Assembly (NCBI GenBank): GCA_041736705.1
Contig: JBGSTC010000025.1
Span: 62,001 to 126,000, forward strand
Direction: 5' to 3'
DNA: 64,000 nucleotides
Source: GWE2-51-13 sp041736705
GTDB lineage: Bacteria > Bacillota_I > Bacilli_A > Erysipelotrichales > Erysipelotrichaceae
The translations under genes were made by a program, and so were the position numbers. Positions 41,920-51,088 of the stretch are shown piece by piece (the stretch's first letter is position 1; the number at the start of each line of letters is the position of its first letter). The notes beneath the pieces are model-generated. The model saw only the letters and a list, made by a program, of their open reading frames with translations. It was not told where the DNA came from and made no database searches.

Positions 41920-43341
41920 AAAGTGCTTTCGATTTAGGTCTTCAGTAAACTCCAGTCCCCGATCCGTATTCACACTGATGCGACTCGGTAGAATCAAACC
42001 GTTCTCAATCAGATGATAACTCATTGACATCACATAGCACTGCAAGACAAACGAACTGAGGGGGGTCGACAATGAAGCGGTAAGTCGTCCATCGATCATG
42101 AACCCGGCATCCAGTTCATGGACACAATTATCCATGACGACATCGGCCGCCCGATACCCCGGTCGACTCTCTTGATCCGCAATCCTCTTGTTGATCAGCA
42201 CGACGGCTTTGCATCCTTTTTCCTTCACCAATTCCAACATCCGTTGGATCGCAGGTTCGCTGAACGACTGAGAGATCAAAAGAAAACCGTCCCCTTCTTC
42301 GGGTTCGCATTGGGCAAGGGTCGCATCCGCATATTTCGCGTACCTCGCGTATCCATCGGATTTTCTCGTACCGTTGAATATCATCAACTCGGGTGAGTTC
42401 ATGACTAGGGATTTATTGACCATGATGGTCCCCGCCCTGGCATGGATTTCTTCCACCAACGAGTGGTCATGCCCCATCCCGAACATATAGCTTGATTTGC
42501 CGGATAGAATGACATCCCCGATCACGTTGGAGGCTTGGATGATCGTATCATATTGCGTATTTCTGATTTCATCGAAATGCTTCATGAAGTAATCGAAATA
42601 ACGCTCCAGATCCGCATCGATCGTACTCTCGACGATCGGATTCGCCTTAAGCTTTATGTTGAGGATTTGGTTATCGAGTTCTTTCTCATTCGATTCATAT
42701 TGCGCGAGAACGGAAGTGAATACGACATTCATCGCCTGCATCAAGAACGTCCCCACCATGTTCGACGTTGCGCCCATGTTGTTGTTTTCGCTGACTTCAA
42801 ACGCCGCATCCCCGTCCAATCCGCAATTATCGACGATTAAGTCGGCGAACTCGTAAAGTTTTTTACCTGATGGATGACGCGGCTTCACCAATTTCGACTG
42901 ACGCATGTTACTGTGGGCGACGACGATGCATCCCCGTGACTTGAATTCCTTAGCTAGTTCGACGATGACGCCGTTGGTTCCGGAATTTGAAATCAGATAC
43001 ACCACATCCCCGGACTTCGCATCGAAGAACGGGAGGATGGCGCTTGCGAATTCCGCTTCCCGTTCAAGAATGCCGCACTTCGAAGGATTCCCCAACACTT
43101 CTTCAAGACAAGTCGTGCTCACGAAACCATAACCACCCGCTTTATCGATCATTTCTTCACACAAAATATGTGAATGGCCACTCCCGTACATCCAGAATTT
43201 GTGCCCTTCGGAGAGTTGCCCCAGGGTAATCAATGCCACTTTCTTTATCGTCTGGAACTGTGTTTCTTTCACTTGGCGAAAAATCCGTTGGACGAAATCA
43301 CCGTAGGAGACCAACAATTGCTTTTGATCGGGATAGATCAT
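41902..43341 (-). CDS. Tandem SIS-domain protein
   Basis: 479 residues from the ATG at 43341 (AGGAAG upstream, 4-bp overlap with the sulfatase stop). Two SIS domains in one chain: residues ~1-225 with KFWMYGSGHSHILCEEMIDKAGG and YLISNSGTNGVI; residues ~250-479 with SSYMFGMGHDHSLVEEIHARAGT and FLLISQSFSEPAI. Both halves resemble the UPF0309-like single SIS protein 30 bp away. The second half has SQSFS in the phosphate loop instead of SNSG, so it may have lost phosphosugar binding or changed specificity. Last gene of the sulfatase operon. Confidence 0.8.
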   Translation of the reverse strand: MIYPDQKQLLVSYGDFVQRIFRQVKETQFQTIKKVALITLGQLSEGHKFWMYGSGHSHILCEEMIDKAGGYGFVSTTCLEEVLGNPSKCGILEREAEFASAILPFFDAKSGDVVYLISNSGTNGVIVELAKEFKSRGCIVVAHSNMRQSKLVKPRHPSGKKLYEFADLIVDNCGLDGDAAFEVSENNNMGATSNMVGTFLMQAMNVVFTSVLAQYESNEKELDNQILNIKLKANPIVESTIDADLERYFDYFMKHFDEIRNTQYDTIIQASNVIGDVILSGKSSYMFGMGHDHSLVEEIHARAGTIMVNKSLVMNSPELMIFNGTRKSDGYARYAKYADATLAQCEPEEGDGFLLISQSFSEPAIQRMLELVKEKGCKAVVLINKRIADQESRPGYRAADVVMDNCVHELDAGFMIDGRLTASLSTPLSSFVLQCYVMSMSYHLIENGLILPSRISVNTDRGLEFTEDLNRKHFKKMIV

Positions 43342-44702
43342 GTGGATCTTCCTCTCTCGTCGTAATCCTTGGGATCCTTGCTTGAAGGGTTGATACATTC
43401 CCGCTTGTTTGCTTTGTAGTTCTTTTTGAATTCAAGTTCACCATTCAATATCGGATCCTGTGTCCGGATTTGGAAATCCAAAAGTGCTGAACGCAATTCA
43501 TTTGCGATCTGTGCGAATTCTTCTTGGTCGATCAGGTTGTGCTTCTCCGTCGGGTCGAAATAGAGATCATAGAGCGCTTCCCTATCCTTCTTCGCATCCA
43601 ACCAACCATTGGCGATATAGAAATCCCGGGTCGGTGAATTGTCGACGTTGGAAGGATTTGTTTTTAGGAATTCTTCATCGTAGAAGCGTATGAATTTATA
43701 ACGTTTCGAACGTGCGCAACGAGCCGGTTCATAGGAAGTATGAAAGTTGATTTCAGCGAAGATGATTTCGTCTTCGACGACTTCCCCGTCGAAAATCTTG
43801 GCGAATGATTGACCTTCAAGATAATCAGGTTTTTCAAGTCCCAGTAAGTCGCAAAGGGTTGGGAAAACATCGATGTGGGAAATCATGGCATCAAGTACTT
43901 TCCCGTTCGTTTTCGCATGGGGTACGCGAAGAATCAAGCTCACTCCGATACCGAAGTCATTGAGATAACACTTATGGAAAGGCAACGGAAGACCATGGTC
44001 GGTCGTAAAGAGAATAATGGTATCATCATAGATGCCTTTCTCTTTCAGCGCTTCGATGATCTTCTCGAAACCTTGATCCGCATGCTTTAGGGAAGTCAGA
44101 AGTTGAGCGTGGTCGTGGCGTGTCTCGGGATTATTTTGAATGGGATCAGCCGGCTTAAGATAATTCTCGTCGATGCGAGGGTCGATTTCCAGCGGGAAAG
44201 GTCGATGCGTCGAATGCATGCCATAGGAAAGCAGAAACGGCTTTTCCTGATCATATTCTTTGATCCAATCCACTGCGTTTTGCGCATTCACATCGTCCCA
44301 AAGATGAAGGCTTTCGCCAGGATAGAGTCGGGCGTCCGACGTCAGATTGTAGTGATACCCGATGACATCCGAACCGGTGTTTTGAAGATACCAACCCGCT
44401 TCATGCTGGATTCCGCTGAGTGCGGTAACATAGCCGTTTCTTTCTAGAAAACGACACAAATGTTTACTATAATCATTGAGACTGAACCCGCGATGCGCCA
44501 AACCGAGCATCCCGTTCTGATGAGGATATAAGCCGGTCAATAATCCCGAACGGCTGGGAGAACAGGTCGGGGCGACGCAAAACCCGTTGGTGAATACCGT
44601 CGCTTCTTTTGCGAACGCCATGATATGATCCGTTGGCGCGTTATGTCCATACGGACTGATGATTTTCCCCATGTCATGGGTATGGATATAGACTAGATTC
44701 AT
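43338..44702 (-). CDS. Sulfatase of the alkaline-phosphatase superfamily, cytoplasmic
   Basis: 454 residues; start after GAGGGGAAAC. The formylglycine motif CSPSRSGLLTG begins at C47 (C-x-P-S-R with Cys), so it needs a maturase, probably an anaerobic radical SAM type not seen in this window. Metal ligands: THDMG (D10) and FTTDHGLP. There is no signal peptide, so it acts inside the cell on a compound brought in by the PTS in the same operon. A sulfated amino sugar is the best guess, because NanE is in the operon. Confidence 0.88.
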   Translation of the reverse strand: MNLVYIHTHDMGKIISPYGHNAPTDHIMAFAKEATVFTNGFCVAPTCSPSRSGLLTGLYPHQNGMLGLAHRGFSLNDYSKHLCRFLERNGYVTALSGIQHEAGWYLQNTGSDVIGYHYNLTSDARLYPGESLHLWDDVNAQNAVDWIKEYDQEKPFLLSYGMHSTHRPFPLEIDPRIDENYLKPADPIQNNPETRHDHAQLLTSLKHADQGFEKIIEALKEKGIYDDTIILFTTDHGLPLPFHKCYLNDFGIGVSLILRVPHAKTNGKVLDAMISHIDVFPTLCDLLGLEKPDYLEGQSFAKIFDGEVVEDEIIFAEINFHTSYEPARCARSKRYKFIRFYDEEFLKTNPSNVDNSPTRDFYIANGWLDAKKDREALYDLYFDPTEKHNLIDQEEFAQIANELRSALLDFQIRTQDPILNGELEFKKNYKANKRECINPSSKDPKDYDERGRST

Positions 44703-46246
44703 AGTTTCCCCTCTCTGATAAAGACCGGGCTGCTCCACGCGACCGATCCGTTTCTCTGCCATACACGCAGCCGTAGATTCGACATGCTTGTCGTATCGAT
44801 GACCCGATGAAAATCCATCGTGTACTCATCATCCACGGACCCTTGGTTGATCTTGAATTTGTATGAATTGTGCCACCATGAATCGTTACGATAATACGTT
44901 TCAAATCCGTAGCGTTCCTGAATCAAGCGTTGGGCGTCATCCTGTAGATCGATGATTTGCGAACCCTCGAGAATCTCCTTGATTTGAATATCATATTCAT
45001 GATCATCGACCAGAATGTGTATCGATTCACCGTACTTGCTTTCAATCTCCAGGATGAACCCTTCGGTCGTGACCGACGATGTCCCCATCCATTTATCGTT
45101 GTGGGCATTCTTGTATGTCGTTAAGGTAAACGCCATACTCGAGTCCGACACATCGAAGAGTTGTTGACCGAAATTATTCCAGCATTTATCGATCGATACG
45201 ATTCTACCGGCGACATTCACTTTACCCTGCCATACTCGACTCGAAATGTCAGGGAAAATCCGTCGATCCGGTCCCCAACCGAATTCGATCTTGAATTTGA
45301 ATCGAAGGATCTCGTCGTTTTGATACTTGGGTTTCTTCGTGATGTTGGGAATCATCTCGATGGTCTGATTGTCCGCGATCACTTCGATCCGATCGATCTT
45401 GTCGCAAGCCACGACGTCAATATGGAGATCGCTTTTATCGTGAGGCGTGGTAATTCCACCCATGACCTGCCCATTGAGAGAGAAATCAAGCCGTATCCGA
45501 TCTTGACTCACACCATAGATCCGTTTCTTCAACATCGCGTCCCATATCGCTTCTTTTGTGTTATCGTCCGCGAGACACGCCATCGAACCGAATTCATACA
45601 CGCCCGGTACCGAATGGTTATCCCCCGAGGCGATGACCCCGAACGTATATCCTTTGTCCCACCCGCGTTGCACCGCGGTGACTACGGTTCGTGGACCCAT
45701 GTGGATATGACGGTTCATGGTGAGGGCATCCGTATCGTTCTCCGAGCTTCCATGCGATGAGTAAATCTCGACGAAAGGCGAGAACGCGTCGATGTGGGTT
45801 TCCCAATTCTTACCCCGGTTTCCCAATTGGTATGCCAGATGATGTGGAATCGCGATGGCATCCACTACCTTGTATTTCGCATAGAGTTCCGTATAACGCA
45901 TCGGAAACGCGATATCTTGACGATTGTCCTTAAAATAGACATTGTGGTCCCCGTCATGTCCGGAGCCCTGCCATTCAAATCCCATGAACATCGGGAATCC
46001 ATCCCGATTCGCATGATCGACGAATTTTCGTAAGGTTTCCCAATCCGCTTGGACTTTATCCATATCATGAACATCTTCCACATTCCATCCCGAAGGTGTC
46101 GGACGCATGTAATAGGGATAGTAGGCGATCGGCCAAAAGTCCATGATTTCCTTGATGTGTCGATACCACTCATCCAGCTTCGTCATTTTCTCATGATGAA
46201 GATTACTATGCATGTCCGTCCAATAGATGTTTTGTTTCGATTTCAT
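44699..46246 (-). CDS. PHP/DUF3604-like metal-dependent hydrolase
   Basis: 515 residues; start after GGAGAAC. The N-terminal YWTDMHSNLH resembles the DLHxHS start of PHP-type and DUF3604 proteins. Further histidines follow in GFEWQGSGHDGDHNVYF, IPHHLA and IASGDNHSVPG, enough for a polynuclear metal centre. The C-terminal ~200 residues are beta-rich and unrecognised. In a PTS-NanE-sulfatase operon it may hydrolyse a glycoside, amide or phosphoester. It overlaps the sulfatase start by 4 bp. Confidence 0.65.
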   Translation of the reverse strand: MKSKQNIYWTDMHSNLHHEKMTKLDEWYRHIKEIMDFWPIAYYPYYMRPTPSGWNVEDVHDMDKVQADWETLRKFVDHANRDGFPMFMGFEWQGSGHDGDHNVYFKDNRQDIAFPMRYTELYAKYKVVDAIAIPHHLAYQLGNRGKNWETHIDAFSPFVEIYSSHGSSENDTDALTMNRHIHMGPRTVVTAVQRGWDKGYTFGVIASGDNHSVPGVYEFGSMACLADDNTKEAIWDAMLKKRIYGVSQDRIRLDFSLNGQVMGGITTPHDKSDLHIDVVACDKIDRIEVIADNQTIEMIPNITKKPKYQNDEILRFKFKIEFGWGPDRRIFPDISSRVWQGKVNVAGRIVSIDKCWNNFGQQLFDVSDSSMAFTLTTYKNAHNDKWMGTSSVTTEGFILEIESKYGESIHILVDDHEYDIQIKEILEGSQIIDLQDDAQRLIQERYGFETYYRNDSWWHNSYKFKINQGSVDDEYTMDFHRVIDTTSMSNLRLRVWQRNGSVAWSSPVFIREGKL

Positions 46247-46262
46247 GTTGTTCTCCGTCGAT

Positions 46263-46982
46263 CTAGTAGAAAAGACTTCTCTTTTCCTTGAATCCTTGGA
46301 TATGATCCACAAAGCGTCGGGTCGTGATATTGACACGGGTCAGGATTGTTCCAACAACCACGGCATGGGCTCCGTAATGAAAAGCACGGATGCAATCATC
46401 CGGGGTCCAGACCTTCCCTTCCATGAAAACCAATCCTTTATCCGCACAGCGATCACACATCCGGCTAAACATTTCCCAATCCGGTAAGTCGCTGGATTTC
46501 GCATTTTTCCCAAATCGATAGAAGGTCGGTGCGACGATATCGGCACCTCTTGCCAATGATTCCACAGCATCTTCATCATCCCGGCAGTCCGCAAAAATGA
46601 GGACATTCGGATATTCCGCTTTGATTTTGGCGATGATGTCGTACCCTTTGCCACCATCGATCAAGCGGTCCGTCCCGTCGATGGCGACGATATCCGCACC
46701 TGCTTCGATGACGGCCTTGACCGCATCCATATTCGGTGTCATGAAGACTTCGGTGTCATCGCGATGGATTTTCCACAGTCCGATGATCGGCAGATCCGTA
46801 ATCGCCCTGACATCCCGTATGTTTTCCGGTTCATTGATGCGAAGTCCGACCGCACCTCCCCAAATCGCACCTTTCGCAAGGGCGGGGATGATGCCTTCGA
46901 TGTATTGGGGATCGTTTTTCTTAACTTGGCAAGATACGACGAGCCCGTTCTTCAGACTGTCGAGAATTTCTTTCTTGTTCAT
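46263..46982 (-). CDS. nanE: N-acetylmannosamine-6-phosphate 2-epimerase (NanE family)
   Basis: 239 residues; start after GAGGAG. Family signatures: LVVSCQ near residue 14, the glycine- and arginine-containing GAVGLRINE, GLWKIHR, VAIDGT, and the late VVVGTILTR phosphate loop. NanE converts ManNAc-6-P to GlcNAc-6-P. No sialic-acid lyase or kinase is nearby, so here it probably epimerises the phosphosugar made by the PTS of the same operon. Confidence 0.88.
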   Translation of the reverse strand: MNKKEILDSLKNGLVVSCQVKKNDPQYIEGIIPALAKGAIWGGAVGLRINEPENIRDVRAITDLPIIGLWKIHRDDTEVFMTPNMDAVKAVIEAGADIVAIDGTDRLIDGGKGYDIIAKIKAEYPNVLIFADCRDDEDAVESLARGADIVAPTFYRFGKNAKSSDLPDWEMFSRMCDRCADKGLVFMEGKVWTPDDCIRAFHYGAHAVVVGTILTRVNITTRRFVDHIQGFKEKRSLFY

Positions 46983-46983
46983 T

Positions 46984-47478
46984 CTAGACTCCTCTCATGA
47001 GTTGACTGGCCAATTCCTTCATATTCGATACGCTTCGCAATGGAAGGATCAACGTTTGATTCAGTTCGTTTTGCCGATAGAAAATAAGACAAGACGTCTT
47101 CGTCCATCCGATCAACGTTATTTCATTAAGATCTACGCTCCTCTTCTTTCCATTCTCATCGATCTTGATGTCATCGGCGATCGCGCAACTTACCGGCGGA
47201 TAGTTCAACGTGACTTTGCTTGTTTCATTGCTGATCCGTTTGAGCACACTTCGCCAGTAGATTTTCGGAAATACCACGATGTAGCCAAGACACAGGGCGA
47301 CTGCGATGAATAGCGCGACGGTGGAAGGGAAATAGACGATTTTGACTAAAATCACGGCTGCACAAAATCCGACAACGAACAGAACCAAGCGGATTTGTGT
47401 CGCTTTGTCATGTACGGCGCAATAGAAGTGATAGTCGATGTAGTCTTCCTCATTACAGGTGAAATGATAGTTTAGCAT
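46984..47478 (-). CDS. YcxB-like membrane protein
   Basis: 164 residues with two adjacent membrane segments (about 32-50 and 53-70), then a C-terminal domain with VSCAIADDIKIDENG...LNEITLIGWTKTSCLIFYRQN that resembles YcxB-like proteins. No clear ribosome binding site precedes the ATG at 47478, which follows a strong hairpin, so expression may be low. It ends 1 bp before the nanE start. Role in the operon unknown. Confidence 0.65.
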   Translation of the reverse strand: MLNYHFTCNEEDYIDYHFYCAVHDKATQIRLVLFVVGFCAAVILVKIVYFPSTVALFIAVALCLGYIVVFPKIYWRSVLKRISNETSKVTLNYPPVSCAIADDIKIDENGKKRSVDLNEITLIGWTKTSCLIFYRQNELNQTLILPLRSVSNMKELASQLMRGV

Positions 47479-47491
47479 GGTTATTTAGTGA

Positions 47492-47526
47492 GAAAGGTAT
47501 GCTCAGGTTACCTAAGCATACCTTTC
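47492..47526 (-). repeat. Intercistronic hairpin after EIID (system 2)
   Basis: GAAAGGTATGCT / AGCATACCTTTC, a 12-bp perfect stem with an 11-nt loop and no T-tract. It lies between the PTS genes and the catabolic genes and may set their relative mRNA levels. Confidence 0.65.
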
Positions 47527-47533
47527 ATTATGA

Positions 47534-48364
47534 TTATGCAAGAATCTTGGTAAAATATCCGACGACCGCCAGGATGAAGTAGAAGAGGAACATCTTGTTG
47601 ACGGAAACTTTTTTCTTAACCATGAAATGATAGGTTACAAACACCATCAATAAAACCAACACTTTCGGCTGAATCCCGTTCAGGATATCATTCAAATTCA
47701 CAACCAACTCTTTGTAGGTGAAGGTCAAACCGGTCTTCATGTTGGCGATCTGCGCCGTAACGGCACCGATGACAACCAAACCGATGATGTTGGCGGCACT
47801 GATGACTCTTTCCTTAAGATCGCTTTCCAATATTTTCTGTACACCGGTGATCCCTGCTTTATAACCGTTATAGAAGAGGAACCAGGAAATCGTCGGGACG
47901 ATCGACCAGAACGCGACGATATAGAACAGAGGTCCGACGATCGATCCGCTTTCGGATGACATACCCAACCCGATGGATAATAGGATTGGAACCAACGTCG
48001 CTTGGAACAAGGAGTCGAACAAGCCGGCGAACGGTCCCATCAGTGCGGTTTTGATGCTGCTGATGAGTTCATCCGGGACATCCCCGCCCATGGCTCTTTC
48101 TTCTTCCATTCCCAACGTAACGCCGATGATCATTCCGCCCCAAACCGGTTCGGTATTAAAGAAGGGGGTATGTCTCATCATCAATGCTTTCTGCTCGACC
48201 GGATTGTTCGGATAGAGCTTATCTTTCGCCGTCCACATCGTACGGATGACGGCCGGAGCCTGCATGCGTTCCATGTTTTGCGTCGAGAGGAAGAACCACA
48301 TCCAATTCAACCAAGCTTTCAGTACGTCTCTTTTACCTAGATAACGTTTGTTTTGAGTTGTCAC
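47534..48364 (-). CDS. PTS mannose-family EIID component (system 2)
   Basis: 276 residues. It has the EIID signatures WMWFFLSTQNMERMQ and GPFAGLFDSLFQATL (the usual GIGDS is GLFDS here). The start codon is GTG at 48364, overlapping the EIIC stop by 4 bp (GTGA). It forms the membrane part together with EIIC. It is followed by an intercistronic hairpin and then catabolic genes for a probable sulfated amino sugar. Confidence 0.9.
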   Translation of the reverse strand: MTTQNKRYLGKRDVLKAWLNWMWFFLSTQNMERMQAPAVIRTMWTAKDKLYPNNPVEQKALMMRHTPFFNTEPVWGGMIIGVTLGMEEERAMGGDVPDELISSIKTALMGPFAGLFDSLFQATLVPILLSIGLGMSSESGSIVGPLFYIVAFWSIVPTISWFLFYNGYKAGITGVQKILESDLKERVISAANIIGLVVIGAVTAQIANMKTGLTFTYKELVVNLNDILNGIQPKVLVLLMVFVTYHFMVKKKVSVNKMFLFYFILAVVGYFTKILA

Positions 48365-49128
48365 GCGACTTTACCTCCGGCTGTTTTGCTTCCGATCGTA
48401 TAGTCGACATAGGCGAAGACCGCCGCGACGACAACGATGGAAATGACGCTAACTTTGAATACGGTGAATAGGATGAAGCCGAAGACGAAGAATACGAATT
48501 GGAAATTGCTCTTGACGATCATCTTGAGGATGAGCGTAAATCCGACGATCGGCAACATCGCACCGAAGATATTGATGATTCCGGCGAGTTGCGGAGGAAT
48601 CGAACTGATGAACTTGGTCATGACATCGACACCCAATAAACAAGCGAACAGAATCGGGAAGAAACGGAAAATGAATTGGAATAGATTCCCGAAAATCGGA
48701 ACGCCTGCCGCTAAATCGAGTTTTCCCTCATTGATCAGTTTTTCCTGTAAGTGAACCCAATATACATTGACGATTTTCGTCAGGTTGAAAATCAAAACCC
48801 CGAGTAGACTTAGCGGTACGGAAATCGCAACCGCATATTCGATGGATGCATTGGACATAAGCGCCAACGGGATCCCGATATACGCCGCGAAGTTGATGTC
48901 GGCCGGGATGACTCCGCCGACGGTAACCAAACCGATATACATCGCTTGAATCGCACAACCAAGGATGATCCCTTGTTTTACGTCCCCTAGAATGATTCCA
49001 ATCAACATACCGGCAACCAACGGACGTCCGATCGTCCACCAACCACCCATATTCCCCATTAAAGGAATCGACCAGTTCGCTGCGGAATAACCGAGTAAAG
49101 CAATTAGAAATGCTTGCCAAAATGCCAT
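48361..49128 (-). CDS. PTS mannose-family EIIC component (system 2)
   Basis: 255 residues with multiple membrane segments. RPLVAGMLIGIILGDVKQGI and GGVIPADINFAAYIG are the family hallmarks. Start after GGAGAACAAG. Genes around it run EIIA-EIIB-EIIC-EIID on the minus strand, divergent from a UTRA-type GntR regulator. Confidence 0.92.
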   Translation of the reverse strand: MAFWQAFLIALLGYSAANWSIPLMGNMGGWWTIGRPLVAGMLIGIILGDVKQGIILGCAIQAMYIGLVTVGGVIPADINFAAYIGIPLALMSNASIEYAVAISVPLSLLGVLIFNLTKIVNVYWVHLQEKLINEGKLDLAAGVPIFGNLFQFIFRFFPILFACLLGVDVMTKFISSIPPQLAGIINIFGAMLPIVGFTLILKMIVKSNFQFVFFVFGFILFTVFKVSVISIVVVAAVFAYVDYTIGSKTAGGKVA

Positions 49129-49170
49129 CTTGTTCTCCTTTCAAGATTTGTTGTTCACATCATCTTTGTA

Positions 49171-49659
49171 TTACTTGAATAATTTCTCTACGCTTGTCCA
49201 TTCAACGAATTTCTGTCCGCTACCAATCGAATTGAAGAAAACTCGAACCCCTTGCTTTGTTAGTGTTTTACAAGCATCGGCTTCTTCTTGATTCAATGCG
49301 GCATAGGGCGTGCAGATGATGCATCCATTACGAATTGTTTGCGGACCGATGTTAAGACTGTCCGGAAGCGCATTGATCTTTTCTCTCAATTGAACAAAGG
49401 TTTGCGGTTTCTTCATGAGTAACAACGTGCTACTTTCATCGTTCATCGCAGTCATGATCGCTTCTCTGGATCCTTCAAGCGTATGCACCGAAGCACTGAT
49501 CGATTTAGGGATCGCCGCCGTGAAGATCGACTTGATGATCGCGTTTGTCGCCGTAAAGTCGTCCACAACGATGATATTTCGTATCGTATATTCATTAATG
49601 ATGTACGTCATGCACTGCCCATGGATCAAACGATCGTCGCATCTAACAAGTTTCAGCAT
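49171..49659 (-). CDS. PTS mannose-family EIIB component (system 2)
   Basis: 162 residues from the ATG at 49659, preceded by AAAGGAGG. The phosphorylated histidine is H13 in RCDDRLIHGQ. It overlaps the EIIA gene by 17 bp. The sequence is distinct from the EIIBs of systems 1 and 3, so the three permeases probably carry different sugars. Confidence 0.92.
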   Translation of the reverse strand: MLKLVRCDDRLIHGQCMTYIINEYTIRNIIVVDDFTATNAIIKSIFTAAIPKSISASVHTLEGSREAIMTAMNDESSTLLLMKKPQTFVQLREKINALPDSLNIGPQTIRNGCIICTPYAALNQEEADACKTLTKQGVRVFFNSIGSGQKFVEWTSVEKLFK

Positions 49660-50077
49660 TTTTTTCCTCCTTTCCTTCACAAAAAACATCATCAGATGAT
49701 GTGAATGCCGAATAAGCGGGACTCGAATCCTTAACCTGCTGAATGATATTTTCAATCGAATTACCTTCGATACTACGCAGAATCAACATTTCGATCACCA
49801 TCGGAAGACTCGCTCCGCTGACAACCCAATTCTTAATGTGATAGATGCATACCAATGCGGCGTTATATGGACTCGCGTTCACCATGTCCGTTACGTAGAT
49901 ACACCCTTCGTCGAAATCTTTTGTCAACTCTTTAAGTTTCTCACTGTACTCCATCAACTCATCATGAAAAGTAAAACCTAAGGCAACGAATTTCTCTTGT
50001 TCACCGGCAATCATTTCGCAAGCTTCTTTTAAACCTGCGGCAAATCCTGCGTGGGTACAAATCGCGATTCCGATCAT
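49643..50077 (-). CDS. PTS mannose-family EIIA component (system 2)
   Basis: 144 residues; start after GGGGAA. Active histidine H9 in IAICTHAGFA; the second loop reads TDMVNASPYNAA, where the family has DLxGGSP, so it is a divergent EIIA. First gene of the operon, facing the GntR gene across about 150 bp that hold a palindrome. Confidence 0.9.
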   Translation of the reverse strand: MIGIAICTHAGFAAGLKEACEMIAGEQEKFVALGFTFHDELMEYSEKLKELTKDFDEGCIYVTDMVNASPYNAALVCIYHIKNWVVSGASLPMVIEMLILRSIEGNSIENIIQQVKDSSPAYSAFTSSDDVFCEGKEEKNAETC

Positions 50078-50124
50078 GTGTATGTTCCCCGTTTCTTCGA
50101 TTAAATGTTATCATCTGAATTTGC

Positions 50125-50140
50125 AAATGTAAACACATTT
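50125..50140. promoter_or_regulatory. Candidate GntR operator in the divergent region
   Basis: AAATGTAAACACATTT is an inverted repeat (AAATGT-N4-ACATTT) between the divergent PTS and GntR genes, of the size UTRA regulators often bind. Confidence 0.4.
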
Positions 50141-50225
50141 ATGATTAATATATTTATTTGTATTTTAATGTAAATATATAGATGTCCGGCAACGTTTCAT
50201 ATATAATACATTTGAGGTGATTCTT

Positions 50226-50939
50226 ATGAAAAAAAGTTTAGCTCTCTACCGTACGATCGAAAATGACCTTACCGAGAAGATCATTACCGGTTACTATAAG
50301 CCCAACGAACTCATCCCGACCGAACTCGAACTAACCAAGATCTACAAGGTTTCTCGCGTCACGATACGGAAGGCGACGGATCGACTTGTCGCCCATGGTT
50401 TACTTACCCGAACCCCCGGATTCGGTTCGATCGTTAAGCCTTCCTCCTTCCCGCACAAAACCGTGGAGCACCTTTCGTTTACGGAAGAAATCAGGGCACA
50501 GGGAAAATCCCCGAGGTTTGTCGTTACCCTCTTTTCAGTCCAGGAAGCCACACCGCAGATCGCAAGCATCCTGCAGATGAACGAGCGTGAAATGGTCTAC
50601 TACTTCGAAAGGGCGTGTTACTGCGATGATGAAGTGATTCAATTCGAAAAAACCTACATGTCGATCAAGAAATACCCCGATTTGAGTATCAGTTATCTTG
50701 AAAACAGCAAGTTCCATTATGTTGAAGAGACACGCGGACTCAAGATCGATGTTTCGGTACATACCGTCGTACCGATGCTACCTTCCGAGAGAGTCGCGAA
50801 AATGTTCAACATCGATCGATACACACCCATTCTGAAAGTGAACAATACGACCTATCTTTCCAACGGCGAGGTCATGGACTACACCGAACAATATTTGAAC
50901 TCAACCAAGTATCAGACAAAATACGTTCGAATTCGATAA
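50226..50939 (+). CDS. GntR-family regulator with UTRA domain (PTS system 2)
   Basis: 237 residues from the ATG at 50226 after GAGGTGA. Winged helix-turn-helix (IPTELELTKIYKVSRVTIRKATDRL, about 35-60), then a UTRA domain starting near 85 (VEHLSFTEEIRAQGKSP). It reads away from PTS system 2 and very likely represses it, with a phosphorylated amino sugar as the probable inducer, by analogy with NagR. Confidence 0.88.
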   Translation: MKKSLALYRTIENDLTEKIITGYYKPNELIPTELELTKIYKVSRVTIRKATDRLVAHGLLTRTPGFGSIVKPSSFPHKTVEHLSFTEEIRAQGKSPRFVVTLFSVQEATPQIASILQMNEREMVYYFERACYCDDEVIQFEKTYMSIKKYPDLSISYLENSKFHYVEETRGLKIDVSVHTVVPMLPSERVAKMFNIDRYTPILKVNNTTYLSNGEVMDYTEQYLNSTKYQTKYVRIR

Positions 50940-50943
50940 GGAT

Positions 50944-50969
50944 AAAGCGGGAAGTCCCCGCTTTTTTTT
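50944..50969 (+). terminator. Terminator of the GntR gene
   Basis: AAAGCGGG / CCCGCTTT stem followed by eight T residues on the plus strand. Confidence 0.88.
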
Positions 50970-51049
50970 GTTCGGTTGATTGTTGAATACACACAAACCT
51001 AATCGTCATCGATGGATTCCATCATGTAAAAAGTAATCATGGATCAAGC

Positions 51050-51088
51050 ATAGAAATAGAAAAGCGATTCATGAAGGTGAATCGCTTT
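51050..51088 (-). terminator. Terminator of PTS system 3 operon
   Basis: AAAGCGATTC / GAATCGCTTT, a perfect 10-bp stem with an 8-nt loop, followed on the minus strand by TCTATTTCT. It overlaps the stop of the ChbG-type gene. Confidence 0.7.
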
